DNA of 64,000 nucleotides, taken from positions 1,674,001 to 1,738,000 of the forward strand of contig NZ_CP020880.1 in assembly GCF_002157855.1 (NCBI RefSeq), written 5' to 3'. Source of the stretch: Sutcliffiella horikoshii (GTDB lineage: Bacteria; Bacillota; Bacilli; Bacillales; Bacillaceae_I). The stretch's first letter is position 1. The number at the start of each line of letters is the position of its first letter. A program made the position numbers and the translations under genes. The notes under the pieces were generated by a model. The model saw only the letters and a list, made by a program, of their open reading frames with translations. It ran no database searches and had not been told where the DNA came from. Positions 1 through 9,067 of the stretch are shown in pieces.

Positions 1-228
1 AAAGAAATATCGTTGCTTGACTATCGCATTCAATCTACGACAAATGGTAGTGATGCGCTTGCAGAGGTGTATGTGAAAATAAACTGCGAAGGTGAAGTTT
101 CAAGCGGTAGAGGAATAGAGCATGATGTGTTAGAAGCTTCTGCAAAAGCTTATCTGGATGCAGTCAATCGCTTATCGATAAAAGAAAAATTTTCAAGATA
201 CTCAGCAAAAGGGGTGGAGGTAGGATGA
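1..228 (+). CDS. leuA: 2-isopropylmalate synthase, C-terminal fragment
   Basis: The reading frame is open from the first base and ends in a TGA that overlaps the leuB start (ATGA, 4 bp). About 75 residues are visible. They match the end of the C-terminal regulatory domain of LeuA, where leucine binds in the family, with the typical pattern of AEVYVKI followed by a conserved [12 protein letters not shown] stretch. LeuA makes 2-isopropylmalate from 2-oxoisovalerate and acetyl-CoA, the first committed step of leucine synthesis. The catalytic TIM barrel lies outside the window. The overlap with leuB and the order leuA-leuB-leuC-leuD support the call more than the short fragment does. Confidence 0.88.
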   Translation, partial: KEISLLDYRIQSTTNGSDALAEVYVKINCEGEVSSGRGIEHDVLEASAKAYLDAVNRLSIKEKFSRYSAKGVEVG

Positions 229-1316
229 GCCAGTTTACCATTAGTGTCCTGCCTGGTGACGGTATCGGCCCGGAAGTGGTAAGGGAAGCGCTCCTTATAT
301 TAGAGCAGGTGGCCAAGAATTTTCAACATACATTTACATTTAACTATGGCAAGGTAGGGGGAGTTGCTGTCGATGAGACAGGAACTCCTCTTCCACAAGA
401 GACGGTGGAATTATGTAAAAACAGCCACGCGGTCCTTTTAGGAGCGGTTGGCGGACCAAAATGGGATCAAGAAACCCCTGAAAGAAGGCCGGAAGCTGGA
501 TTGCTCGGGATTCGCAAGGCCTTGAAGCTTTACGCGAACCTTCGTCCTGTCACCTTGTTTGAATCACTTATCCATGCATCTCCACTAAAAAGAGAAGTAG
601 TTCTAGATACTGATATTTTAATAGTCAGGGAACTGACAGGCGGCATTTATTTTGGCTCTCCACGTGAAAGAAGACAAGGAAGGGATGGGCTAGAGGTAAT
701 AGACACGCTTCACTATACAGAAAAAGAAATGGAACGTATCATCCGAAAAGGTTTTGATGTCGCGCAAGGAAGGAAGAAAAAACTTACCTCTGTTGACAAG
801 GCTAATGTATTAGAAAGCAGCAGGCTTTGGAGGGAAACGGCCAACCGGGTCGCGAAAGAATACCCAGATGTCCAATTAGATCACATGCTAGTGGACAATG
901 CGGCCATGCAATTAGTCAGAAACCCAAGACAATTTGACGTAATCGTGACTGAAAATATGTTTGGAGACATTTTAAGTGATGAAGCTTCTATGCTGACAGG
1001 CTCACTCGGGATGTTGCCGTCAGCAAGTCTCGGGGTAGGCGGTCCAGGCCTATACGAACCTATCCACGGTTCTGCTCCTGATATTGCCGGCAAGAATGTA
1101 GCCAATCCATTAGCTACCATCCTGTCAGCCGCTATGCTTCTAAGGCACTCCCTAGGCTTAGAAGAAGAAGCGGCCTCTGTCGAACGAGCTGTAGACCTCG
1201 CACTAGAAGAAGGCTACCGCACCCAAGACATCGGCTCAGAATGGGAACGCCTCCTCGGCACCGCCCAAATGGGAGAAGTCGTAAGAAGCTACCTGAGATC
1301 ACCAATTAAGAGCTGA
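225..1316 (+). CDS. leuB: 3-isopropylmalate dehydrogenase
   Basis: A 363-residue protein of normal family length that oxidises and decarboxylates 3-isopropylmalate with NAD+. It starts with the family signature around [10 protein letters not shown]. It carries the substrate-binding [10 protein letters not shown] segment and the catalytic and metal-binding region [12 protein letters not shown] followed by [14 protein letters not shown]. Near the C-terminus [14 protein letters not shown] is the NAD-binding loop. The ATG overlaps the leuA stop and is preceded by GGAGG. The protein acts in the cytoplasm. A structured repeat separates it from leuC, which is unusual inside a leu operon. Confidence 0.97.
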   Translation: MSQFTISVLPGDGIGPEVVREALLILEQVAKNFQHTFTFNYGKVGGVAVDETGTPLPQETVELCKNSHAVLLGAVGGPKWDQETPERRPEAGLLGIRKALKLYANLRPVTLFESLIHASPLKREVVLDTDILIVRELTGGIYFGSPRERRQGRDGLEVIDTLHYTEKEMERIIRKGFDVAQGRKKKLTSVDKANVLESSRLWRETANRVAKEYPDVQLDHMLVDNAAMQLVRNPRQFDVIVTENMFGDILSDEASMLTGSLGMLPSASLGVGGPGLYEPIHGSAPDIAGKNVANPLATILSAAMLLRHSLGLEEEAASVERAVDLALEEGYRTQDIGSEWERLLGTAQMGEVVRSYLRSPIKS

Positions 1317-1330
1317 TAACTAATTAACCT

Positions 1331-1459
1331 AGCTGTCGATTGGAGCAATGGGCGAAGACTCCGGCGGGAGGTAGCGGTAGCTTGAGACCCCGCAACGAAG
1401 TGAGGAGGCTCAAGCACACGCCCCGCGGAAAGCGAAGCCCAGTGCGGAAATCGACAGCG
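1331..1459 (+). repeat. Structured intergenic repeat, single forward copy, inside leu operon
   Basis: A single forward-orientation copy (about 129 bp) of the repeat family described at 3583-3918. It fills most of the 183-bp gap between leuB and leuC. The ends CTGTCGATT and AATCGACAG can pair. They differ from other copies (CTGTTGATT/AATCAACAG) by a matched change on both sides. An inner TTGAG/CTCAA stem is also kept. No inverted partner copy is seen here. Confidence 0.9.
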
Positions 1460-1499
1460 GTGTTAAGTAGGAAAATTAAAATTTCGGAAGGTGAGTGAC

Positions 1500-2921
1500 A
1501 TGCAGCCAAGAACACTATTCGAGAAAATCTGGGATCGTCATACAGTAGTAAAAGAGGAAAGCAAACCAAGCCTGTTGTACATTGACCTCCACTTGGTGCA
1601 CGAAGTCACCTCTCCTCAAGCATTCGAGGGACTACGTCTATCAGGAAGAAAAGTAAGACAACCAGACCTAACATTCGCAACCATGGACCACAATGTCCCA
1701 ACCATCAACCCATACCATGTGACAGACGAAATTGCCTCCAAACAAATGACCACACTAGAAGCAAACTGCAAAGAGTTTGGAATTAGACTCGCAGACCTTC
1801 ACAGTGCAGAACAAGGTATTGTCCATGTAATCGGACCTGAACTAGGCTTAACATTACCAGGAAAAACAATCGTTTGCGGTGACAGCCATACCTCCACCCA
1901 TGGAGCTTTTGGTGCTTTGGCATTTGGAATTGGTACAAGCGAAGTTGAGCATGTCCTTGCCACACAATGCTTGTGGCAATCAAAACCGAAAACATTAAAG
2001 ATTGATTTTACCGGTCTCAGACCACTGGGAGTCTCTGCAAAAGATCTCATCTTAGCAGTGATTGCAAAGTACGGTACAGATTTTGGTACCGGTTATGTGC
2101 TTGAATTTACCGGAAAAGTGATTGAAGAGATGTCCATGGAAGAACGCATGACCATCTGTAATATGGCCATTGAAGCTGGTGCCCGCGCTGGACTTGTGGC
2201 ACCGGATGAAACGACATTCTCCTATTTAAAAGGGAGGAAATATGCTCCTGTCGGAGAGGAACGCGACAAGGCGGAAGTGGATTGGTACTCGCTTCGTTCA
2301 GATGAAGGTGCGGTTTATGATAAAGAAATCCAATTTGACATTACTAATCTCGAACCGCAAGTCACATGGGGAACAAATCCATCCATGGGTACAAGTATCA
2401 GCGGGAAGGTTCCGGACCCAGCAACCATTGAAAATGAAGGGGAAAGAAAATCTGTCGCTCAAGCAATCGACTATATGGGTCTGACCCCTGGTATGAAGAT
2501 TTCCGAAATCGCCATTGATTATGTATTTATCGGATCCTGTACCAATTCACGTATTGAGGATTTACGAAAAGCAGCTGAAGTGGTAAAAGGAAGGTCCGTT
2601 TCACCGCAAGTAACCGCGCTTGTCGTGCCAGGTTCCAAACAAGTGAAAAAACAGGCGGAAGAAGAAGGCCTTCATGAAGTGTTTTTAGAGGCAGGATTTG
2701 AATGGAGAGAGGCCGGTTGCAGCATGTGTCTCAGCATGAACCCGGATGTTGTCCCAGCAGGGAAAAGATGTGCTTCCACCTCCAACAGAAACTTTGAAGG
2801 CCGACAAGGAAGAGGGGCCAGAACGCATCTTGTCAGTCCTGCAATGGCCGCCGCTGCTGCGATTAGCGGTAGATTCGTCAATGTAAATGAATGGCGATAT
2901 GAAAAAGAGGAGGTCGTCTAA
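1500..2921 (+). CDS. leuC: 3-isopropylmalate dehydratase large subunit
   Basis: A 473-residue aconitase-family protein that isomerises 2- to 3-isopropylmalate together with LeuD. Iron-sulfur ligands are visible as GSCTNSR and the [12 protein letters not shown] pair of cysteines. The substrate region [13 protein letters not shown] is intact. I chose ATG 1500, giving [11 protein letters not shown], because B. subtilis LeuC begins in the same way and GGAAGGTG sits just upstream. An in-frame GTG at 1491 overlaps that ribosome binding site. The gene ends in TAATG, overlapping the leuD start by one base, which fits translational coupling of the two subunits. Confidence 0.97.
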   Translation: MQPRTLFEKIWDRHTVVKEESKPSLLYIDLHLVHEVTSPQAFEGLRLSGRKVRQPDLTFATMDHNVPTINPYHVTDEIASKQMTTLEANCKEFGIRLADLHSAEQGIVHVIGPELGLTLPGKTIVCGDSHTSTHGAFGALAFGIGTSEVEHVLATQCLWQSKPKTLKIDFTGLRPLGVSAKDLILAVIAKYGTDFGTGYVLEFTGKVIEEMSMEERMTICNMAIEAGARAGLVAPDETTFSYLKGRKYAPVGEERDKAEVDWYSLRSDEGAVYDKEIQFDITNLEPQVTWGTNPSMGTSISGKVPDPATIENEGERKSVAQAIDYMGLTPGMKISEIAIDYVFIGSCTNSRIEDLRKAAEVVKGRSVSPQVTALVVPGSKQVKKQAEEEGLHEVFLEAGFEWREAGCSMCLSMNPDVVPAGKRCASTSNRNFEGRQGRGARTHLVSPAMAAAAAISGRFVNVNEWRYEKEEVV

Positions 2922-3511
2922 TGGAAGCACTCATCAATCATATCGGAAAAGTAATCCCTTTAGATAAGGCCAACGTCGATACTGATCAAATAATTCCGAA
3001 ACAATTTCTGAAGCGAATCGAACGAACAGGGTTCGGTCAATTTCTCTTTTATGATTGGCGTTTTGAAGCAAATGGGGAAAAGAATGACACCTTTGTCATG
3101 AACGATCCGAAATTTGAAGGTGCTTCCATTCTCCTGGCTCGAAAGAATTTTGGTTGTGGTTCCTCTCGTGAACACGCACCATGGGCACTGAAGGATTATG
3201 GAATCAAAGTGGTCATTGCACCATCTTTTGCAGATATCTTTTATAACAACTGCTTTAAAAATGGAATTCTGCCGGTTGTATTAAAAGAAGCAGAGGTGGA
3301 GGAGCTTTTTGAAAAAGCATCTAAAAACGTTCTTGAACTAGAGGTAGATCTTGAGTTACAAGAGGTTTGTGTTAAAAATGAAATGAAGTATCATTTTGAG
3401 GCAGATGAGTATCGAAAGCAGATGCTGTTAAAAGGACTGGACGATATCGGCCTGACGGAAATGTATACAGATGAGATTTATGAATATGAGCAAACAAGAA
3501 GAGTTTACTAG
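2921..3511 (+). CDS. leuD: 3-isopropylmalate dehydratase small subunit
   Basis: A 196-residue swivel-domain subunit of isopropylmalate isomerase. The N-terminus ([19 protein letters not shown]) and the loop [15 protein letters not shown] are the family hallmarks that shape the substrate pocket. Length is normal. It is coupled to leuC by a one-base overlap and followed at once by a strong terminator, so it is the last gene of the operon. Confidence 0.97.
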   Translation: MEALINHIGKVIPLDKANVDTDQIIPKQFLKRIERTGFGQFLFYDWRFEANGEKNDTFVMNDPKFEGASILLARKNFGCGSSREHAPWALKDYGIKVVIAPSFADIFYNNCFKNGILPVVLKEAEVEELFEKASKNVLELEVDLELQEVCVKNEMKYHFEADEYRKQMLLKGLDDIGLTEMYTDEIYEYEQTRRVY

Positions 3512-3521
3512 ATTAGTGAAG

Positions 3522-3556
3522 ACCATCGCCTTTTGAGTAAAGGCGGTGGTTTTTTG
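3522..3556 (+). terminator. Intrinsic terminator of the leu operon
   Basis: ACCATCGCCTTT and AAAGGCGGTGGT form a 12-bp stem (one G-T pair) with a 5-base loop, followed by a T run, 10 bases after the leuD stop. Confidence 0.9.
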
Positions 3557-3582
3557 TTGAAAGATATGAAAGTATATAATTC

Positions 3583-3918
3583 GGTTGATTTCCGTTCCAG
3601 GCGCTTCGCTTGCCTGCGGGCGGTCCGTGAGCCTCCTCAGGCTTCGCCTTCCGGGGTCTCACCTGTCCCTTCCTCCCGCGGGCGTCTTCGCGCCTTCCAC
3701 TCAAATCAACAAGGCGACTTCATTCAGCTAAAGGTTAATCTAAAAGAGTTAACTTAAAATAAAGTAACCTATCGTACAAGTAACTTCTAGCTGTGGATTG
3801 AAGCTAATGGCGAAGACTCCTACGGGGGAGTAGCGGCAATGTTGAGACCCCGCAGGCTTGCCGAGGAGGCTCAAGGTCGCCCCGTGGAAAGCGAAGCCAT
3901 TAGCAGAAAGGAACAGCG
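3583..3918. repeat. Composite structured repeat, locus 1 (inverted copy 3583-3710, forward copy 3789-3918)
   Basis: An inverted copy runs from GGTTGATT to AATCAAC, then a spacer of about 78 bp, then a forward copy from AGCTGTGG to GAACAGCG. The inverted copy, read on the other strand, is clearly related to the forward copy. Shared blocks include GAAGAC, TGAGACCCCG, GAGGAGGCTCA and AAGCGAAG. The forward copy can pair GCTAATGGC with GCCATTAGC, where other copies have GCAAATGGC with GCCATTTGC. The spacer carries AAGGCGACTTCATT and GAGTTAACT, both recurring at other loci. The repeat and the 52-bp duplication after it fill most of the gap 3557-4290. No gene is seen there. Confidence 0.92.
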
Positions 3919-3943
3919 ATGATTAACCAAGGTTTATAAGACT

Positions 3944-3967
3944 GGGCGTTTCATGCCCGTTTTTTTT
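3944..3967 (+). terminator. Possible weak terminator after repeat locus 1
   Basis: GGGC and GCCC flank a short loop and are followed by eight T residues, just after the forward repeat copy. The stem is short, so the call is weak. Confidence 0.4.
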
Positions 3968-3994
3968 ATGAATTTATTATATTAGGTAGAACCT

Positions 3995-4098
3995 AAACAC
4001 CCGAAGCTTCGTCTGAAAAGGAAAAAATGTCTAATAGAAGCTTTCTAAACGCCCGAAGCTCTGTCTGAAGAGGAGGTAATGTCTAATAGAAGTAGTCC
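3995..4098. repeat. Two-copy direct repeat, 52-bp period
   Basis: Two adjacent copies start at 3995 and 4047. Both read CCCGAAGCT, then GTCTGAA.AGGA, then AATGTCTAATAGAAG, with scattered differences. There is no good reading frame across them. The rest of the gap up to the lipoprotein gene (4099-4277) shows nothing I can name. Confidence 0.75.
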
Positions 4099-4290
4099 AA
4101 CTAGGCATATTTTACTAATTATCCCTATTATTGAAACCAACTAGCAACCCCCCTCGTATTTAGAAGTGAGAAACAAAGAGTTTACTAGAAAATATTTACT
4201 TATGAACTTTTTGTTAATACTGTTATTTTTATCCTTTATAAGGGTAAAAGAAAATAGTCTATAAAACAACAGTGAACAGGAGAGGATTAT

Positions 4291-5256
4291 GTGAAATCTT
4301 TGAAAATGATGCTTGTAAGTATTTTGGCTGTTATGTTACTTACAGCTTGCGGCAACACTTCCAATGGGGTCAACGGAAATGTTGAAGGGAATGCTGAAGC
4401 GGAAGAGACGACTAACGAAGAAACAACTAACTCTACCACAGATGTAGAGGAAGTTGATGCATCAGAGGAAACTGAAGAACAAGAAGCACTAACTGCAGAA
4501 GAAGTTCTGCAAAAGTCCACAGAAGCGATGGCTGATCTTTCTAGTTATTCCATGGAAATGATTTCTGATCAGGAAATTACCATGGCAGGGGAAGATACGA
4601 TTAAGATGGTAACCACCACCACAACTGATATGTCATTAAACCCAATGGCAATGTATCAGGTAACTTCTATTGAAGATGCTGATGGAATGATGGAGGGCAT
4701 GGAAAATGAATCGTATTTCTCAGAAGACGGTTTCTTTCTATACGATTCCATGGCTGGACAGTGGTTTAAAATGCCGGAAGAATTTACTGCACAGTTAAAC
4801 GCAATGTCAGAAATGCAAACAAATCCGGCACAACAGTTAGAGATGTTAAAAGACTACACAGATGAAATCACCATGACGGAAGAAGAAGACCACTATGTGT
4901 TGAACTTTGAAGGATCTGGTGAACAATTTAATGAAATGGCAGGGATGATCGGCGGAATGATGGGAGATGACATGGGAGAAATGATGCAAGAAATGCTTTC
5001 CATGATGACTGTCAATCAATTAAGCTATTTAGTTCATATTGATAAAGAAAGCTTCTATCAAACGAAAGTATTATTAAATATGGATATGGAAATGGATGTG
5101 GATGGAGAAACAATCTCAAGCATTCAAGTGATGGATTCGACATTAAGCAACTTTGATGAAGTGGGGGAAATTACTGTCCCACAAGAAGTCATAGACAGTG
5201 CACAGGAAATTACCCAAGAAGATATGGAACAAATGGAACAACAAGGCAGCTACTAA
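4291..5256 (+). CDS. Lipoprotein of unknown function, DUF6612-like
   Basis: A 321-residue protein with a lipoprotein signal peptide: basic start, hydrophobic stretch, then LLTAC with lipidated Cys20. A low-complexity, Glu- and Thr-rich linker (about 25-70) leads to a domain of about 240 residues. I think this resembles the LolA/LppX-like DUF6612 lipoproteins of Bacilli, from memory of the family only. The segment around GMIGGMMGDDMGEMMQEML is strikingly methionine-rich. The start is GTG 4291 with AGGAGAGG 5 bases upstream. The gene stands alone and ends at a bidirectional terminator. The protein should sit on the outer face of the membrane. The ligand is unknown. Confidence 0.7.
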   Translation: MKSLKMMLVSILAVMLLTACGNTSNGVNGNVEGNAEAEETTNEETTNSTTDVEEVDASEETEEQEALTAEEVLQKSTEAMADLSSYSMEMISDQEITMAGEDTIKMVTTTTTDMSLNPMAMYQVTSIEDADGMMEGMENESYFSEDGFFLYDSMAGQWFKMPEEFTAQLNAMSEMQTNPAQQLEMLKDYTDEITMTEEEDHYVLNFEGSGEQFNEMAGMIGGMMGDDMGEMMQEMLSMMTVNQLSYLVHIDKESFYQTKVLLNMDMEMDVDGETISSIQVMDSTLSNFDEVGEITVPQEVIDSAQEITQEDMEQMEQQGSY

Positions 5257-5262
5257 AAAAAT

Positions 5263-5293
5263 GGGAGGACCCAATAAAGGTTCCTCCCTTCTT
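5263..5293. terminator. Bidirectional terminator between convergent genes
   Basis: GGGAGGA and TCCTCCC pair around a 12-base loop, with T-rich sequence on the plus-strand side and A-rich sequence before it. It lies between the lipoprotein gene and the minus-strand gene ending at 5294. Confidence 0.8.
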
Positions 5294-5848
5294 TTACGTT
5301 ATTCTTAGCTTTACAGGTTCATAGTCATACAGCTTTCCCTCATATACCCACTCCAACCGTTCGCTTTGCCTAAAATCATCAGGGGTAACAAGAGAGGGGA
5401 GTTTATCCCATAACTTGATACCTGAGCGGTGAAGAACATCTGAAACGAACTGGGAACAGAAATAACTGGAATCAATTTCTACCGGTTCATTGATGGAAAC
5501 GCCGATTACACCAAGCAGATTATAGAACCATTTTGTTTCTTTCTTTCGAAAGACCCCAATGATTCTCCTCATTTTTTCTACTTCCCGTTGCGTAACGGTC
5601 ATTTTGTATATAACACAAGTGGTGCCGGGATATTTTCTATAGGTTCCATTCTCTACATCTTCCCTGACAAAGCCTCCGTTAAAAGGGTTGCTTGGCCGCT
5701 TTCTACCAAAGCTGTACAACTCCTTTAAATCACCGTCAAAGGAAAGGGAGACATGATTATAAGGTGCTTTCGTATATTTTTTTATGGATTTGGTAAATAA
5801 GGTACCTGTATCAGTAAGTAATATGTAAACATATGTATCTTCCATCAT
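5294..5848 (-). CDS. Permuted NlpC/P60 (papain-like) hydrolase family protein
   Basis: A 184-residue protein without signal peptide or membrane segment. A His in YNHVSLSFD (about residue 32) comes before a Cys in YFCSQFVSDVL (about residue 131). This reversed order is typical of permuted papain-fold proteins of the YiiX/YycO type, which cleave amide or ester bonds in peptidoglycan or lipids. The substrate cannot be told. I prefer ATG 5848, because AAAGGTG is well spaced before it. A GTG at 5857 would add three residues but overlaps that ribosome binding site. The gene is divergent from the CdsA-like gene. Confidence 0.72.
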   Translation of the reverse strand: MMEDTYVYILLTDTGTLFTKSIKKYTKAPYNHVSLSFDGDLKELYSFGRKRPSNPFNGGFVREDVENGTYRKYPGTTCVIYKMTVTQREVEKMRRIIGVFRKKETKWFYNLLGVIGVSINEPVEIDSSYFCSQFVSDVLHRSGIKLWDKLPSLVTPDDFRQSERLEWVYEGKLYDYEPVKLRIT

Positions 5849-5953
5849 CCCCAACACCTTTTTTAAAAATAATTTCTACCATTATATTATATAATTTCTC
5901 TTGACCAAAATTAACCATTAATTTCATAATAATAGGTAGATAGGGGGATTCTT

Positions 5954-6880
5954 ATGTTTATTTTCGAGAAAGAGGCAGTCATCACGTTATTAGTTATTGC
6001 ATTTGGATTAAGTGTGTTTAATATTATCTTTTACATAGTAAAAAGAAATACCACGTCTAAAGATTTTTCGGATTTATCGGTGAGGGTGAAAACGTGGTGG
6101 GGGATGCTTGCAGTATTTAGTATTGCGACGCTGTTTCATCCAATGGTATCTTTATTTGCCCTTATGTTTTTATGTTTTTTTTCATTAAAAGAGTATTTCT
6201 CGATATTGCGAACACGCAAGGTCGACAGGCAATTATTTTTGTGGGCGTATCTCTCTATTCCCATTCAGTTTTATTGGATCTATATCGGGTGGTATGGCAT
6301 GTTCATTGTTTTTATACCAGTCTACGTATTTTTATTCTTGCCTTTACCGAGGATCCTTGGGAAAGGAACGGTCGGTTTTCTTCGCTCAGTATCATCTACT
6401 CAATGGGGGTTGATGCTGATGGTATTCGGACTGAGTCATTTAGCATTCTATCAAGTTGCAAGCCCAGAATATGGTGCAAACCTAGTGTTATATTTGGTTG
6501 TTTTGACACAATTGCATGATGTGATTCAATATTTAATTTCACTCTATATTGGAAAAAAGAAGGTTATCCCGTCATCCAATCCAAACATCACGTGGGAGGG
6601 TTTTCTGATTTCCACCTTTGTGACAACAGGAGTTTCCTATAATCTATTTGCCTATTTAACCCCACTAAATGAATTGTTTGGCATATTATCTGGTCTGATT
6701 ATAAGTGTGGCTTGTTTTGGAGGAAGTTTGGCGGTATCGGTTTTAAAACGTGACCTTTTAGTGGGGGATGACGAAAAAGCGTCTGTTTTAAAGAAAAGCT
6801 ATTTGACAAGGGTGGATAGCCTAGCATATTCTGCCCCAATTTTCTTTCACGTGATCCGGTACTATTTTGATTTTATGTAG
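5954..6880 (+). CDS. CdsA/YnbB-like phosphatidate cytidylyltransferase family protein with altered active site
   Basis: A 308-residue integral membrane protein with about eight hydrophobic segments. The C-terminal part SVLKRDLL...DSLAYSAPIFFHVIRYYF aligns by eye with the CDP-diglyceride synthase signature of YnbB-type proteins. In that signature a GHGG-x-LDRxD motif normally binds metal and CTP. Here the GHGG is missing and the DRxD is TRVD, so synthase activity is doubtful. The family makes CDP-diacylglycerol from phosphatidic acid and CTP in the cell membrane. The gene has its own ribosome binding site (TAGGGGG) and stands alone. A membrane role is likely, but the reaction is unknown. Confidence 0.68.
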   Translation: MFIFEKEAVITLLVIAFGLSVFNIIFYIVKRNTTSKDFSDLSVRVKTWWGMLAVFSIATLFHPMVSLFALMFLCFFSLKEYFSILRTRKVDRQLFLWAYLSIPIQFYWIYIGWYGMFIVFIPVYVFLFLPLPRILGKGTVGFLRSVSSTQWGLMLMVFGLSHLAFYQVASPEYGANLVLYLVVLTQLHDVIQYLISLYIGKKKVIPSSNPNITWEGFLISTFVTTGVSYNLFAYLTPLNELFGILSGLIISVACFGGSLAVSVLKRDLLVGDDEKASVLKKSYLTRVDSLAYSAPIFFHVIRYYFDFM

Positions 6881-6988
6881 GTTTTAGGGCTTGTTTATAA
6901 AGGGGGAAAAGAAATACATCTTTTGAATCACATAATTTTACATCTTGCCTAATATTTTACAATAACAGGATATTAGGAGGAATGATGT

Positions 6989-7921
6989 ATGAAGCTGCTT
7001 ATTTTTTGTGATCCGGGAATAGATGATGCACTTGCTTTGATCTATGCGCTGCTTCATCCTGAGATAGAAGTTCTTGGTCTTGTGTGCAGTTACGGAAATG
7101 TGGATAAGATTACTGCTGCTAATAATGCGGCCCATATTTTGCAATTGGCCGGCAGGATGGATATCCCGATATTTAATGGTGCAGAGATGCCGGTTTCCGG
7201 AGAACTTGCCAACTACTATCCAGAGATACATGGAGAAGATGGTATCGGCCCTATTAAAGTGAAAAAGGGGACCTACCAGTTTAGAATTCATAACCTTGGT
7301 GAGGTATTCGATATTATTAACCGAAATAAAGATGTAGTCATTGCCGACCTTGGCAGATCAACCACTTTGGCTGCTTGTTTTTTATTAAACAGGGAAGTGA
7401 TGGGTAAGGTAAAAGAACTGCATCTTATGGGAGGAGCTTTCATGGTTCCGGGGAATGTTACCCCTGTAGCGGAAGCGAATTTCTTTGGAGACCCTACCTC
7501 AACCAATTTATTATTATCTCACGGTAAAAAAGTCTTCCTAACGCCTCTAAATGTCACTCAAAAGGCAATCATTACAAATGAGTATGGAGAAGCCCTTGAG
7601 TACTATAGTAAAAATAGATTTAAAGATATATACATTCCGATTATAAAATTTTATGCGAAGGCCTATTCAAAACTCGTACCTGGAATGGATGGTGCCCCTT
7701 TTCATGATTTGTTAACAATCTATTCTGTTGCCCATCCACAAAGAATGCAGTACTTGGCTAAAAAAGTGCATGTTGTGGTAGAAGGGAAGACAAGGGGCAA
7801 ATCGTTTGCAGACTTCCGTCATATGGACTCGGATGATGAGAGTAAACATCACATTGCTTTAGGCTTCGACTACGAGCACTTTTTGCAAGAAATTTTTCAA
7901 AACTTAACAAGGCCTATATAA
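6989..7921 (+). CDS. Nucleoside hydrolase (inosine-uridine preferring family)
   Basis: A 310-residue cytoplasmic enzyme family that cleaves the N-glycosidic bond of nucleosides to give base and ribose. The N-terminal motif is FCDPGIDDALAL. The calcium-binding Asp residues of DPGxDD are present, but the preceding Asp of the classic DxDPGxDD is Phe. NAAHILQLAGR and LHLMGGAF are typical family segments. A strong AGGAGG ribosome binding site precedes ATG 6989. The next gene, a sugar acetyltransferase, starts 34 bases later with no clear terminator between, so the two may be cotranscribed. The real substrate is not fixed by sequence. Confidence 0.85.
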   Translation: MKLLIFCDPGIDDALALIYALLHPEIEVLGLVCSYGNVDKITAANNAAHILQLAGRMDIPIFNGAEMPVSGELANYYPEIHGEDGIGPIKVKKGTYQFRIHNLGEVFDIINRNKDVVIADLGRSTTLAACFLLNREVMGKVKELHLMGGAFMVPGNVTPVAEANFFGDPTSTNLLLSHGKKVFLTPLNVTQKAIITNEYGEALEYYSKNRFKDIYIPIIKFYAKAYSKLVPGMDGAPFHDLLTIYSVAHPQRMQYLAKKVHVVVEGKTRGKSFADFRHMDSDDESKHHIALGFDYEHFLQEIFQNLTRPI

Positions 7922-7955
7922 TTAGAGAAGCTTCGTCAATGGAGGAGGTAAAAAA

Positions 7956-8519
7956 GTGACTACAGAGAAAGAAAAAATGCTTGCTGGAGAGTTATACAAA
8001 CCATGGGATCCACAATTAATGGAGGAAAGAGTCAACGCAAGAAGGCTAAACCGCCTAATCAATGAAACTACAGAAACAGAAGGGGACCGAAGAGTCGAAC
8101 TGCTAAAGGAGCTTTTCGGATCAACAGGAGAAAATGTCTTTCTTGAACCGAACTTCCGATGTGACTATGGATACAATATCCATGTAGGGGAAAACTTCTT
8201 CGCAAACTTTGATTGCTGCATTCTTGACGTGTGCAAAGTAGAGTTTGGGGATAACTGTATGCTTGCACCTGGCGTACATATTTACACCGCAACACACCCT
8301 ATTGATCCTGTGGAAAGAAACAAAGGTTCTGAATACGGCATTCCTGTAAAAATTGGTCATAATGTTTGGATCGGCGGCAGTGCCGTAATTAATCCAGGAG
8401 TAACAATCGGTGATAACGTGGTTGTTGCATCTGGTGCCATTGTGACGAAAGACGTTCCTCCGAATGTAGTGGTTGGAGGAAATCCAGCACGCATTATAAA
8501 AGAAATCGAAGTAATATAA
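7956..8519 (+). CDS. maa: Maltose/galactoside O-acetyltransferase family enzyme
   Basis: A 187-residue left-handed beta-helix acetyltransferase. An N-terminal MAC domain ([17 protein letters not shown]) leads into hexapeptide repeats. [20 protein letters not shown], the active-site region around ATHPIDP, and the C-terminal GNPARIIK are all as in Maa. It moves an acetyl group from acetyl-CoA to the 6-hydroxyl of glucose or maltose-type sugars, probably for detoxification. The start is GTG 7956 with GGAGGAGG upstream. A strong terminator follows. Confidence 0.88.
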   Translation: MTTEKEKMLAGELYKPWDPQLMEERVNARRLNRLINETTETEGDRRVELLKELFGSTGENVFLEPNFRCDYGYNIHVGENFFANFDCCILDVCKVEFGDNCMLAPGVHIYTATHPIDPVERNKGSEYGIPVKIGHNVWIGGSAVINPGVTIGDNVVVASGAIVTKDVPPNVVVGGNPARIIKEIEVI

Positions 8520-8541
8520 AGAATCTATCATTTTTTCTAGT

Positions 8542-8575
8542 AATCGTTGCATATAATGTAACGATTCTTCTTTTG
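8542..8575 (+). terminator. Intrinsic terminator after maa
   Basis: AATCGTTGCAT and ATGTAACGATT form an 11-bp stem with a 3-base loop and a following T-rich run. Confidence 0.85.
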
Positions 8576-8650
8576 TTTATCTATATTTTCAGTGGTTCTA
8601 GTTTAGCTGTGGAACTGTACATACTAGTGTATTTGGTGGGAGGGACGGTT

Positions 8651-9043
8651 TTGGAAAAAGAAGAGCATTCCTTATTTGATCAACCAATTATAGCCTTTGG
8701 CTTGCCGATACTTATTATGTTGTTTGGCGTGTTTTTGCTTGTAGAAGCACATAATTCTGGGAAATTGAAATATATCCCGGTGGTTTTCATTTTGCTTGGG
8801 TTATCTGAAATTATCCGTGCTGTAATGAGGCGCCATTATCGTCCCACGAAAAGAAAGCGTGCTGAAATCAATCAGAAAAGTGGACATGTAGCATACATTC
8901 TCATGGCTACAAGTGTGGTATGTTCCGTGTTGCTATTAATAATGAATCGAATTTCCGTGGAGATGGTTTTATACGTTCAGTTGTCGATGGCGATTGTAGT
9001 ATATCCGTTGTTAAAATTAATATTACTTGTACGGCATTACTAA
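8651..9043 (+). CDS. Small membrane protein of unknown function
   Basis: A 130-residue protein with four hydrophobic segments (about residues 10-30, 36-54, 82-100 and 105-125). A strongly basic loop (RRHYRPTKRKR) lies in the middle and is probably cytoplasmic. I do not recognise a family. I chose TTG 8651 because GGTGGGAGGG lies about 6 bases before it. Further in-frame upstream sequence overlaps the maa terminator and has no good ribosome binding site. A terminator overlaps the end of the gene, and the next gene is convergent. Confidence 0.6.
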   Translation: MEKEEHSLFDQPIIAFGLPILIMLFGVFLLVEAHNSGKLKYIPVVFILLGLSEIIRAVMRRHYRPTKRKRAEINQKSGHVAYILMATSVVCSVLLLIMNRISVEMVLYVQLSMAIVVYPLLKLILLVRHY

Positions 9044-9067
9044 AGTGACGGGGGACCGTCACTTTTT
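9042..9067 (+). terminator. Terminator between convergent genes
   Basis: AAAGTGACGG and CCGTCACTTT form a perfect 10-bp stem with a 4-base loop, then TT. It overlaps the stop codon of the minus-strand glycosyltransferase gene. Confidence 0.78.

Noticed and set aside
3533-3757. Open frames running through the structured repeats (also near 21.5, 28.5, 50.4, 53.6 and 55.5 kb)
   Set aside because: They arise from the repeat sequence itself, differ in frame between loci, and lack ribosome binding sites.
3583-3918. Insertion sequence or Rho-independent terminator as explanation of the composite repeats
   Set aside because: There is no transposase frame and no clear target duplication by eye. Proper terminators with T runs lie next to several copies as separate structures.
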